Made by a program: the position numbers and the translations under genes. A DNA stretch of 64,000 bases, taken from Kingdonia uniflora. Lineage: Eukaryota; Streptophyta; Magnoliopsida; Ranunculales; Circaeasteraceae. The first letter of the stretch is position 1. Every line of letters starts with the position of its first letter. Of this stretch, positions 12,969 through 24,700 are shown piece after piece. Where the stretch lies: assembly GCA_014058105.1 (NCBI GenBank), contig JACGCM010000510.1:1364001-1428000 (forward strand), in the 5' to 3' direction. The notes beneath the pieces were generated by a model. It was given only the letters and a program-made list of their open reading frames with translations, was not told the origin of the DNA and searched no databases.

Positions 12969-13534
12969 TGTTGAGAAACCGATGGGGTAAATCGCAATGC
13001 GGAAGCACAATACGATTAACAAGAACTCGAAGAACTAACTCTAACCAAATAGAATTCGAACAAAGATAATAAAACACATAAGCAAGGTTTAAATTAGGTG
13101 GAAACCCTAAACAGGATCAAAACCACCCCCGACAAGCACGACGAATATATTATCACACTAAGGGTTAAAAGAAGTTCTAGAGATCACTCAAACCTCACAT
13201 CTACCCTTACAGATAATCCCAACAAGAAACCTTATAAAGAAAACCCAATAATCCTCTCCAGAGCAAAACCCTAGATTTCTTCATTTTCTCTCTCTAACTC
13301 TTTCTCACAGTACAGAGGCCTTTAACATATACTCTCTATTTATAGGTTTTCCATTAGGTCATCTCTGAAATACGCATCACGAGATAATTCATCGTTTTGG
13401 ATCAAATCCCCTTCAAAACGAACTTAGAAACAAACGAATAGAGCCAAAATCGTTCGAACGAGTCATGAGGTCGTTCGAACAACTTTCCCACTCGTTCGAA
13501 CGACTTTTCTAGTTTTTGAGCCGTATTCCTAGCA
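12969..13534 (-). repeat. Copia 3' LTR
   Basis: 566 bp, TG...CA ends. On the minus strand it has a TATA motif (CCTATAAATAG, about 13340-13350). It holds three copies of the TTCGAA palindrome starting at 13450, 13471 and 13492 (exact 21-bp steps; the middle copy has one mutation). It lacks 30 bp present in the other LTR. Confidence 0.92.
13450..13503. promoter_or_regulatory. Phased TTCGAA palindromes, Copia 3' LTR
   Basis: Three copies at 13450, 13471 and 13492, two successive 21-bp steps. Upstream of the LTR TATA motif on the minus strand. Confidence 0.7.
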
Positions 13535-13764
13535 ATCTCCACCTCGGCGATAAAACCATTTCTTATGCTGCATTCGTCGTGTATCCTTGTCGCTTCTCAA
13601 TTAAGAGAATTACACGAGTCTATGTTTTTCCTAGACCCACCAATCGGAACGCACTTTTTGATCATCTTTGTAGACCGTGTTATTGCTTCACCTTGAACTA
13701 AATTCCCCTTTTGAGAAATCTCCATAGCTCCCTTGGTACACGCAACCTTCACATCTCCACCCAT

Positions 13765-14992
13765 TTATTTACCAACCAATGCATACAAGTTCCCGCTTAA
13801 AACTCTATTCATGATCAAAGAAGATTTTTGATAAACTTTCATTACTCCACCTCGCCCGGAGTAATTGTAAGCCTCATTATCTAACTTAGAAAGTGAAATT
13901 AGATTATGAGTCATACTCAGCACATATTGAACATCATAAAGAACTACGATGCATCCATCGAACATTCTCACGCGAATATCACCCACTCCCGAAATCGGCC
14001 TTCGAGAGCCATCGCTCATCAACACAAACTTGCGACCCTTACACCTTGCATAATTGCCAAACCATGCCTTGTGTGCGCATACATGCGTTGTAGCCGCACT
14101 ATCAAACACCCATCTTCTTCTGTGGCGAGAACCATCAGCGACCACCACAAGGAGCGCCTCGTCACCATCATTACTAGTAACCGTTGTCAGTTTGTTAGTG
14201 TCATTTTTGGAGCCTCTTGCCGAACTTGTTCCATTACCTTTCTCCGCTTTGCAATCCGATCTATAATGACCCGATTGACTACAGTTCCAACAAGTTCATT
14301 TTTTAAACTTGTTAAAGCTTTTCTTCCCACTAACCACCATTACAGAGTTTTTCCCAAAGGATTCACTACCTTTAAGACTTCTCTCACCAGAAAGAAGCGT
14401 ACTTGTAACCTCCTCAAAACTCAAGGTTTATTTCCCATACATCAACGTAGGCTGAAGATGCTTGAAGGAAGACGGAAGATACCATATGAGTTGAAGCGCC
14501 TTATCTTCATCCTCAACTTTAACTTCGATCGATTCCAATTCTGAAACGATCCCGTTCAAAGAACATAGGTGATCACCAACGCTCGTGCCATCATTCATCT
14601 TAAGCGTATGAAGTCGTTCCTTGAGGTATAAGCGATTAAAAAAACTCTTCGTTTGGTACAAACTTTCAAGCTTTTCCCAAAGACCCTTGCAGTCTTCTCT
14701 CCAGCCACGTTTGCCAAAACGTTCTTAGTGAGACAAAGGCGTATCCCGCTCGCAGCCCTTAAATCCAAATCTTCTCAATCCTCATCTTTATCGTCGCTCG
14801 CTTTCTGGGCCGCTATACCTTCAACCAGAGTTTTAGGTATAGACTTCCATTTCAGTGTCTTGCGTAACCCGCCTTAAGTCAAGATATCTTGGACTTGAAT
14901 TTGCCACAGTCCAAAATTGATCTTCCCATCGAACTTCTCCACATCAAACTTGATCGCGTTAGAAAACTTAGATCTTCCCATCTTGCTACTCT
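13765..14992 (-). pseudogene. Copia gag and start of protease/pre-integrase (truncated)
   Basis: Minus-strand pieces in order: gag (about 14992-14428, with the UBN2-type stretch LKERLHTLKMNDGTSVGDHL), a CCHC knuckle CWNCSQSGHYRSDC near 14280, the protease signature WVFDSAATTH near 14110, and a gag-pre-integrase segment ending SGNLYALVGK at 13765. The frame is broken between gag and knuckle. The coding stops just before the polypurine tract because the rest of pol is deleted. In Copia elements these make the capsid and mature the polyprotein. Confidence 0.85.
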
Positions 14993-15022
14993 ACTTGCCC
15001 CATACCTCACTCTGACACCAAT

Positions 15023-15618
15023 TGTTGGGAAACCGAAGGGGCAAATCGCAACGCAGAAGCACAATACGATTAATAAGAACTCGAAGAACTAACTCTAACC
15101 AAAGAGAATTCGAACAAAAGCAATAAATCACATACGCAAGGTTTAAATTAGGTAGAAACCCTAAACAGGATCAAAACCACCATCGACAAGCACGACGAAT
15201 ATATTATCGCACTAAGGGTTAAAAGAAGTTCTAGAGATCACTCAAACCTCACCTCTACCCTTACAGATAATCCCAGCAAGAAACCCTATAAAGAAAACCC
15301 AAGAATCCTCTCCAGAACAAAATCTTAGATTTCTCTATTTTCTCTCTCTAACTCTTTCTCATAGTACAGAGGCCTTTAACATATACTCTCTATTTATAGG
15401 TTTTCCATTAGGTCATCTCTGAAATACGCATCATGAGATAATCCATCGCTTTGGATCAAATCCCTTTCAAAACGAACTTAGAAACAAACAAATAGAGCCA
15501 AAGTCGTTCGAACGAGTCATGAGGTCGTTCGAACGACTTCAATAGTCCTCTGGAATTTTGGCCCAAACGCTATTTTCGTTCGAACGACTTTCCTAGTTTT
15601 TGAGCCGTATTCCTAACA
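15023..15618 (-). repeat. Copia 5' LTR
   Basis: 596 bp, TG...CA ends, homologous over its full length to 12969-13534. Palindromes start at 15504, 15525 and 15576. Between the second and third lies a segment reading CTCTGGAATTTTGGCCCA that is also found in the Gypsy LTRs at 38.8 and 44.0 kb. Confidence 0.92.
15504..15587. promoter_or_regulatory. TTCGAA palindromes, Copia 5' LTR
   Basis: Three perfect 12-mers at 15504, 15525 and 15576; the first step is 21 bp and the second is 51 bp because of 30 extra bases absent from the other LTR. Confidence 0.7.
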
Positions 15619-15707
15619 ATAACATTATTTGATAAATAAGTGTCATGACTTTTTAAAAGTTGCATCGTTTCTCTCCCTATAATTCAAAGTTACACTCACG
15701 CGATGTT

Positions 15708-18561
15708 TTTTTATTTATTTGAAAGAGGTAGCTAGGGTTTTGGCATACCCTCACCAGAATTATTGAATATGAACAAAATTACAAACTAGGATACCTATTC
15801 TTTTCAGCATCAGCAATACATATAAATTTACAAGCTGTGAATGAAAGTTGCAGGGAAAAAGAAGAAAATTTGCTAGAGATTTCCAGGCTGGATGCAATGA
15901 ATTCAGCAACTTTATTCCGTTCTCTTGAATTATATAAACATTCACAATATCCATGATGTCCATGATCTGATTGTACTACATATGAGGAGACTGTCACAAT
16001 CAAGTTGCTTCTGATTCCCAACTTTTGTTCCCAGTTTTGCATCCATTCAACCTACTAGATAAATTCTAAGCGGCCTAATTTCAGGATACACACCCCACTT
16101 TCGGAGATAAGAATCATTATTTTGCCCCAACCTGAATTTGAAATTTGAAATGCTACACCTGAAGCTCACTTCATAGAAAATCTTCATATATAGACCCTCT
16201 TTAGATATAGAGACTTGGTTGAACTGTCTTTGATTTCTTTCAAACCAAATATGGTAAACTGTGGTGCAAAAAGCTATCTTAAGAATTTTACCACTTGAGT
16301 TGTCAATGGAAACAATTCTAACTAACCAATCAAACTCAACATCCCAGCCCGAAATCTGCTTAGTGTAGCCCAAATTTTATAAAACAGTTCCTCGAACTTT
16401 CTGAGTATAAGGGCATTTAAAAAACAAATGATCCCTGTTTTCCTCATTTGCATGGCAGAAAGAACAATAAGAAGCAGGTAATTTCCCTATTTTCAGGAGA
16501 AAATTCCTAGTCTTGATTCTATTCTTCACTGCTAGACATGTGATAAAAGAGTGTCTAGGTATAGAGTCCTTATACCATATAACTCTATGCCAATGAGTCT
16601 TTATTTTACACTTCCTTATAGCCTCCCAAGCAGGTTCTATTGTGAACTTCCCATCAATATTTAAAATCCAAACAACTTTATCTTCTTTATTTGATTAAGG
16701 TTTATCTAGCTTAGCAATCTCATTCCAGATTCTCCCCATATCTGAAGATATAGTTTTAGCATTAAGAATAACCCAATCTTCATTTGAGATGATATCAGAT
16801 ACTTTAGCCATTTTAGAAATCCCTGAAAGAATCATGTTTATAGAACCATAACTCAAAGAGAGTGAACCAACTTCTAACCATGGATCTTTCCAAAATAGTG
16901 TTGAATTTCCATTCCCAATTATGTGTTTGCAGTACTGCATAGCTAAAGGTCTTCTTTTTAGCACGACTCTCCACCCCATGAACAGTCCCCATGAATAAAT
17001 ACAGTCCAGAATGACTCTTCTCTTAGATATTTGTTTTTGATCCATTTAGTCCACATGTTGTCCTTCCCATAAACCAAATGCTAGATCACCTTCATTATTA
17101 GGGCATCACTGAATTCTTTTAACTTTCTTTAGTCTCAATCCCCCTTCTTCCTTTGGCAAGCAGATCTCATTCCATGCTACACTAGCAATAACATTTTTTT
17201 TTTTTTTTCAAGACCTGCCCACAAAAATTCCCTGAATAATATTTATATCCTGTTAATTGAACTCTTGGGGATTCCAAAACTACCTGCCTAGTAAACTACA
17301 AAGCTCTGAAGAACACTTTTAATAACCTCCAATCTGCCCCCATATGATAGGAACCTATTCTTCCAATTAGTAATTTTTTTGGAAATCTTAGGCACCAGTG
17401 GATCACAGTCCTTATCAAACAATTTTGAAGCTAACAGTGGGAGTCCCAGATATTTGATTGGCAGGTTCTCTCTTTCAAACATAAGAACATCACAAATGTC
17501 TTTTCTTGGTTCCTCAGGAGTTGGTGCAGAGAAAAAAATAGTGCTCTTTATTGAGTTGATATGTAGACCAGATATGCAAGAAAATTTATGAAGTGCTTCT
17601 TTTGTAGATATAGCAGAGGCAACTGAGGCTTTTAGACATAGTAGAAGGTCATCAACAAATAAAATATGTGAGATATTTGAAGGCTTACAACTAGGAATGG
17701 TTTGCAATCTTCCTTCACAAGTAGCCTTGTTGAGTAACTCTGGTAATGCTTGCATAGAAATAACAAATAGGTAAGGTGATAGATGATCCCCTTTCCGGAT
17801 GCCTTTACTGCTGTTGAACAAACCCAGAATCATCCCATTTATATCAATTTTGAAACTAGGCGTAGTGATACAAGCTTTAACCCAAGTTACGAACACTTCT
17901 GGAAATGCCATACCCCTTAAAGATTGTAGAAGAAAATACCACTTAACATAGTCAAACGCCTTGTGGATGTCAATCTTCAATAACATCTTCTTTCCCCCAT
18001 TCTGTCTTTCAAACCCTCTAGCTAGCTCATGGGCTAGAAGTATATTATCCTGTATACATTTCCCCCTAATAAAAGCTGATTGACTAGGATCAATCAACTC
18101 CTCCATCAAATTTATCATTCTAAGAGCCAAAAGCTTTGTGATGAACTTGTAAATAACATTGCATAGGGAGATTGGTCTATAATATGAGAAAGAGTTTGGG
18201 TTAGGGATCTTTGGCAAAAGTTTAAGAATAGTGATATTTACCTATTTGAGGAGTTGTGAGCTCCTAAAGAAACTCTGAATAGCCTTTATAACATCAACCC
18301 CAACTACTTCCCAACACTTTTTATAGAAGAACACATTATATCCATCCACACCTAGAGCTCTGTCTTCTTTCTCACTGAAGATCATACTTCTAATCTCATC
18401 TGCAATGAAAACCTCTATTAAAGCTGGAGCCTTCACATGTGTTACCTTATTGGAGCAATTGAGATTTTGAGTATATGGAACAAAACTACCCTTAAGAAGA
18501 TTTGTATAAAAGGAAATTGTTTCTCTCAAGAGTGTCTGCTATACTTCCATCTTGGCATGAG
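15708..18561 (-). mobile_element. 5'-truncated LINE (L1-type non-LTR retrotransposon)
   Basis: Flanked by a perfect 15-bp target duplication CACTCACGCGATGTT at 15693-15707 and 18562-18576. The A-rich tail sits next to the left copy (plus-strand TTTTTTATTTATTTG), so the element reads on the minus strand and its 5' end is at 18561. The endonuclease domain and 5' ORF are missing, as is usual for LINEs that stopped during reverse transcription. Removing the element restores an uninterrupted sequence upstream of the zinc-finger gene. Confidence 0.95.
16047..18529 (-). pseudogene. LINE reverse transcriptase and C-terminal zinc-binding region (broken)
   Basis: Pieces in order on the minus strand: 18529-18242 (pre-RT region), 18217-17288 (309 codons of RT), 17045-16695, and 16373-16047 (zf-RVT-like, with VYHIWFERNQRQF). 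RT landmarks are YRPISLCNVIYKFITKLLA, SAFIRGKCIQDNILLAHEL, KIDIHKAFD, GIRKGDHLSPYLF, the catalytic FVDD (V for the usual A) and YLGLPLLASKL. Frameshifts and stops separate the pieces, so no active protein is expected. Confidence 0.93.
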
Positions 18562-18765
18562 CACTCACGCGATGTTGTAGCTCTGTTTGACTTCGTTTAT
18601 ACTCAAATGAACCTACACCCTGCTAGAGATGTTCTAATCTAGTTTGGCACGTCTCACGTGTGAAAACCTCTCATGTGTGACCGGCCACCTTAGGCTTAAA
18701 CCCTGAAAACCTCAAAAGCCCTCACCTCTGCAAAACCATCACCACTCTCCATTTCTGCAACAAAA

Positions 18766-21700
18766 ATGGCGTTTTCTTCAATCCTTCGCAGAGCAACTCC
18801 TCTTGCAATTCATGCCTTCAAAAACCAAAGGAATTACAGTTCTGCCATCTTCAACCCCTTGAAGAACACCACCACCACAAGACCTACTACGACTATCTCT
18901 CGTGAAACTTTTCTTCGATTCTCTTCTCTCCCTCTAGAGGAATCTAGTGAGGAACACGATATTGTCGATGAAGAGATCAAAAGGGGTGATCTAGAATCGG
19001 GGGATAATGATGGGGTGAGTGAAGTTTTCCCCAATTTATTTGATTCTGTATTTGTTGAAATCCATTGTGTTTAGGTTATAATGGTAGAAATTAGGGTTTA
19101 TTAGTGTAACATTGCATGTTCTGAGCTTAAACCCAGAACCCCATTTGTCTACTTTATTTCATTGCTTGCTTTGGTAATTCTAGTGTTTTTTTTTTCTAGG
19201 AATCTAGTGCAACATTAGATCTTGTCGATGCGGAGATCAAAGGGGATGCCCTAGAATTGAAAGATCATGATGGGGTAAGTGAAGTTTTCCCCAATTTATT
19301 TGATTCTGTCTTTTGTTGAAATCCAGTGTGTTTAGCTTATAATGGTAGAAAAAACTTAGGGTTTAACAGTGGAACATTATGTATTTTGAGGTAAACTGAG
19401 AACGATAATTACTCATTTAAATACTCCAAGATGCACACTTTCTAAAACAGATTCTTTAACAAGGCTCTTCTCAAATCGATACTAAAATTCTAAAACAGAT
19501 ACTCGACCTACATCTATTCTAATTTTTACTACTTGCCTCTTAAAAAGCAACTTTAGTATTTAATAATTATACATTCAATCAATGACATAAACTTTCAATA
19601 ATAAACAATGCCATAAAAGTAGGAAAGGTTATTAAACAAATAAAACAATCCAAAAAATCTTTGGTTGGTATTTGTTTAGTTCCCAAACATGCTTAAAAAA
19701 CCCATTAGTTTTGTTTCATTTAGAGTTTTAATGATTGATCACCAATATTTATTTCGGAGCTTAGGATTTGAGAGTGAGTATTGCAACCTTAAATTTATCT
19801 TTAATAAGATATTAGTGGAATGTTCTCTTTAAAGTATCATATATATGCCGAGAGATAGAGAGGTGGAAGAAAGTGTGAAAAAATGCTCTTTTCACCTCCA
19901 ACAACAAAATTTGTCATATGTTATTGAACTTTACGACATTGTTATTTGTCATTTGTTTTTACATAAATTTTCATGTATTCTTCGAAAAATTACCATATGT
20001 TTTGGAAAAGCATATCATTTGTCCTAAGATACAGTTATCATAGGTATTCAATATAAAGTATTTTATGAAATAGTCACAAAAGATATATATGTTGAAGAAA
20101 GTGAGGGGATAAATTTTCTTTTGTTACCTAAAACAACTAGATTTGTCATATGTTATTGAACTTTAAGATATTGTCATTTGTTATTTGTTTTTACAGAAAT
20201 TGTCATGTGTTCTTGGAAAAATTATCATATGTTTTGGTAAAGCATATCATTTGTCTGATATAGTTATCATAGGTATACAATGTAAATTATTTTATGAAAG
20301 TCACGAGAGATAGAGAGGTTAAAAAAATTAAGATGAAAAATCTGTAGAAATAAATAAGAGAGTTTATTTACTCTTAATTGATTAATTATATTACAACCAA
20401 GACATCCCTTATATAGATAGGGAACATTAGACTAGCCTTCTTAGTACCTGATGTGGGATTAATAAAGTATACGGTGACATATAATTCAACATTACCCCTC
20501 ACGTTGATACAGACATAAAATGTTCGTGTCAAGGTGGATTACAATAAGAAAAATAAAATGAATGTTCCCTCATAATGATACAATCACTCCCTTACTGATG
20601 AAGAAATAAAGCTCCCCCTAGAGTTGATAAAACTTCTATAAAACTATTCTTTTGCAGCATAAAACACTTCAATGCTTCACATATATATCCCTTGTGAAAT
20701 CGGTGGCATTCCGACTTGCCATTTCCACCACACATGCTTGTGAAATCGGTGGCACCAACCGACTTGTCATTTTTCTCACTCGAGGGTAATGTAGATAACT
20801 TGAAGAGAAGTTGAGGTAAGAGAATTAGTTGAGGAAGAGGATCACTTGAGGTAATTAATAGGAGAGATAATTAGTTAAGAAAAAAGAAATTCACTGAAGG
20901 AAAAAAACAATTAACTCAAGGAAGAGAGAAAACTCGAGGATAGAGAAGTTCACTCGAGGAAGAGAAAGTCACCCGAGGACTAGAAATCATAACCGTGGAC
21001 CGTAATAGAAGGAATTCAACATCTTTACCCAATTTAAAATAAGGAATCATGCCTTGTAATAGGAATCAATAGAAAAAACCACATCTCTTGACATGAAAAG
21101 ATTGTATTTCAATTTTTGTACTTGTGAATTTGGCGAAAAAGATATAAGATAATCACTAGAGGAAAAGAGAATCCCTCTAAGAAAGAATCACTCGAGGAGA
21201 AGGAAAATCACTCGTAATTTAACAACTTCATCCGATTCAATGCGAGAAAATCGCATCTCACGACGGGAACCAAATAAATTAAAGATTGCCTTTCACGAAA
21301 ATAAGAGAAATCGAGTGCAAAATCGATAGAGAGATGACTTCACATGTAAAAGTAGATTGAGTTAAATGTTGAAACTATTAGAGGTGATATAACAATCAGA
21401 GTATAATGCAGTAAACCAAACGCCAAACACAATAAAAAATATATAGAGAGAAAGATAACTCTATGAAGATGAGAGTCGTATAATAGCACCTCGTATGCAA
21501 GGGCGAAGCTAGGTGGGGGGGGGACCAGTGGGGTCCCCACTGGTTTTGCCAGAAATTACTTACCAGATAGCTAAAAATTATACATATAGGTATAATTTGT
21601 ATATATTTTACACCACTCAGTTTTAATCATATAATTGCTATTGGTCCAATGGACAAGTATGTTGGTTTTGACTACCTAAACAAGGGTTCAAGTCCCCACA

Positions 21701-24700
21701 GCCTCATTTTTACATTTTTTGATTATCAAGTCCTTAACTTTTAGATTGGGGACTATCTTCTAAGACTTTATTTATTTATTTTTATTTTTTTTTAAAACTT
21801 GGCATGAATTCTAATATAAACGATACTAAAATACCCTAATATGCTTCATAATATTTTTTTTCTCGGGGGCGATTCCCCCGAACCCCCTCGTTTTGTTTTT
21901 TGGCCCCTGTGAACTCAAGTCCTGACTTCGCCCCTGCTCGTATGTAATACTAGAAGCAATAAGACTTGCAAAAATTTGGGTAAGATATCACCAACATCGA
22001 TAGCAGAGATTGCTTGCAACTCAGATGTGTATCGAACCACCAAATCTTCTTTCTTGTTACATTGGTGAGAAGTAATGAGTTGTAGAGAACACCGAAGAAC
22101 CCCAACTTCTTATTGGATTTTGTCAAACAATTGTAGATTCCAACACCAAATCACAGCACTAGTTAACACCCATAATGTTACGCTTCTTCTTCACACTACC
22201 TACGGACCAACAAAGCTCATTTGGGAGAAATTAAATTAATCAGATTTGTCGGGAATCACCCTCGATGGAGCTAACTGATTCTTTCTAAATACAACCCATG
22301 CCACAAAGTTCTTTCACCTTCGATGGAAGAATAAGCAAGAGGATTAGGGCTCAAAAGACTGGTTGAATTAAGATTTGCGCAATATATCACACCATACCAG
22401 CAAAATTAGAAATCCACAAGACATTAAAACATCACTTATATAGGTATGGAACATTAGTCTATCCCTCTTAGTACCCGATGTGGGACAAATAGAGACATTA
22501 AAACATCACTTATATAGGTATGGAACATTAGTCTATCCCTCTTAGTACCCGATGTGGGACTAATAGAGTATATGTCATCCAACAAGATCTTTTTTTGTCT
22601 TCTCAAACAACTAGATTTGTCATATGCTATTGAATTTTACGACACTCATTTGTGTTATTAGAAAAATTACTATTTGTTTCGGTAAAATATATCATTTGTT
22701 ACTCGATACAATTATTATGTGTCTACAATGTAAAATATTTTATGAAATAGTCACGAAGATAAAGAAGATGAAGAAAGTGAGTAGATAAATCTTATTTTGT
22801 TACCAAAAATAACTAGATTGTTATATGTTATTGAACTTTACGACATTGTCATTTGTCATTTGTTTTAAATAAATTGTCATGTGTTATTGGAAAAATTATT
22901 ATCTGTTTTGGAAAAATATATTATTTGTCCTAATTTAAGTACATGGTTTCCATGTAAAGTACTTTAAACAACAAAATTTATCATGTGTTTACATTTATGG
23001 CATTTGTTTGTACATAATTTACCATTCCCAAATCCTCACCATTAGTTCAAGCACTTGGTTTTCATGGTTTCAAATAATGCACCCAACATGTAAATATTGA
23101 TTGTGGTTATTAAAGCTGAGAATGATTTTTATCATTTGTACGTTGATTTCCATCATTTGTTTGAATGGTTTTTTATCATTTCTATGACTGAATGAGAGAA
23201 AGATCGAGAGCAAAGTATCAAAATAGTGCCTTAAGAGTAAACTTGAAGAATATCAGATATCTCGACGTCCAGCAAGTAAATAAGGATTAAGGAAGATGAG
23301 TAAAATGAGAGATAGATCGAGAACAAACTCTCAAAGTTGAAACCTTAGATTTCCAAATTGAAATCTAGAAAATTTAAATCAAACCAAATCTCAGGAGAAA
23401 ACTCGGAGAATATCGAATATCACGACGCCTAACAAGTAAATATGAGGAAGAGGAGGGAGAGATCGAGAACACATCTCAAAATTGAAACCCCTAGGTTCCA
23501 AATTGAAATCTATGAGATTTAAATCATATCAAACCTCATGAGAAAAGTTGAAAATTATCGGATATCTCGCTTACGAAGCAAATATCTCACTCAAAGCTTT
23601 AATGGAGAAACATCTCTCTCTTTCTCAATAAGTCACATGAAAAGACGTGTACTTCTGTTGGGGGCCACTATCTTACAAAGTCAAAGTTTTGAGGCTGGTT
23701 AATTGTTGTAAATACCGAACTTTAGTAGGGGTACAAATGTCTTTTCAAATCTCCAGTGTTGGTTTTAGAATATATTGTTCCCTGGGTTCGATTTTGGAAA
23801 TACGGCAAATACAAGTATTTATTTGAGTAATTGCCAAACTGAGAACCCCATTTGTCTAATTTTTGTATAAATCTAGTGAAATTAGGCTCCACAAAAGCAT
23901 TTATGGTGTTTTTTTTTACCGTTGGATTAGCTTAGGTCTCGTCCCTGAAAGGTTTTAGTTTGTCTCATTTCGTGTATGTTGAGTCCCGTGGTTATCTCAG
24001 ACGAAGATGGCGACAAAATCAAAACCGTTAGACAAGTCATCTACAACCAACGGCCGAGAAGGTAAGTTGGTAAGTAGAACTCTGATAAAAGAAAAGCCAA
24101 ATTGTTTTAACTTAGAAAAATTCTTTTGCAAACCACAGGTGGTAGTTTAACCCTGTGGAAACTCTTTACTCGGGAGAAAAACCACAGGTCGTTGTCGATT
24201 TCATCGACAACCAAAATTTCACTAATCAAAAGAGTTGCAATCTGAAAAATACTTATAGACTTAATAAACCCGTTTTGTGATCATTTCTCTTCTGATCTAA
24301 GCTTCATGCCCTATCTCATTCGTTCTCGCAACAACACTCTTTGATCTCACAACAAGGACCACCTTACTCGAATCACTCTAGCAAATTACAACGGAAGTAG
24401 AATTGACTAATTCAATCCAAAATAAAGGTTTCAAGCTTTTTTTATTTTGATTAGTCTCTCTGATAAAGGATAAACAACCTTTAAAATCTTGGTAAAAAAC
24501 TTGGTCAACCAAAAAACAAAACAAGGTTTGTTTAAATAATGAAAACAGTTTTTCCTAACATCTATTCAAACGAGGCTCTCAAAATAGTCTAAAAAACAAA
24601 GCAGATAAAACTCCTTTAAAACCTTTTTTTTTTCTTCCCAGAAGTCGTTCGAACGATCCTAAAAATAAGCCTAAAAACCAAGGCAGTTAAAACTTTTCAA

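Larger units (their letters stand above)
12969..15618 (-). mobile_element. Non-autonomous Ty1/Copia element with both LTRs
   Basis: LTRs at 12969-13534 (3' LTR) and 15023-15618 (5' LTR) flank a 1.49 kb interior read on the minus strand. The target duplication ATAAC is intact at 12964-12968 and 15619-15623. On the minus strand the 5' LTR ends in CAACA and is followed by ATTGGTGTCAGAG, an initiator-tRNA-Met-type primer site. A polypurine tract GAGGTGGAGATTG precedes the 3' LTR. Only gag and the start of pol remain; integrase, RT and RNase H are deleted, so it needs proteins in trans. The LTRs differ by a 30-bp indel plus point changes. Confidence 0.93.
20343..22584 (-). mobile_element. Small non-autonomous LTR element (TRIM/LARD-like)
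   Basis: The 3' LTR is about 20343-20491 and the 5' LTR about 22402-22584 (minus orientation). Both contain the promoter-like block CCCACATC-GGTACTAAGA...TATATAAG. The minus strand shows a polypurine tract GTGAGGGGTAA just before the 3' LTR. Possible target duplication is AAATC/AGATC with one mismatch. The interior is non-coding and purine-rich. The right LTR contains an internal 62-bp tandem duplication (about 22434-22560). It is interrupted by the hAT element at 21498-21936. Confidence 0.65.
19404..23835. mobile_element. Mutator-like element in intron 2 of the zinc-finger gene
   Basis: Flanked by an 11-bp direct repeat AAACTGAGAAC (19393-19403 and 23836-23846). The ends are imperfect inverted repeats of about 22 bp (left GATAATTACTCATTTAAATA; right end complements to GGCAATTACTCAAATAAATA). 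A 9-11 bp duplication fits Mutator-like elements. Intron 1 of the same gene is a duplicate of this intron and carries the related empty sequence around 19127-19145, which supports the insertion. No transposase is present; the interior is tandem repeats plus a nested LTR element. Confidence 0.72.

Noticed and set aside
13300..13360. TCTCTCTAACTCTTTCTCA tract as a host promoter element
   Set aside because: Lies inside the Copia LTR and is repeated in the other LTR.
13906..14544. 212-codon frame on the plus strand
   Set aside because: Antisense of Copia gag and protease, which read on the minus strand.
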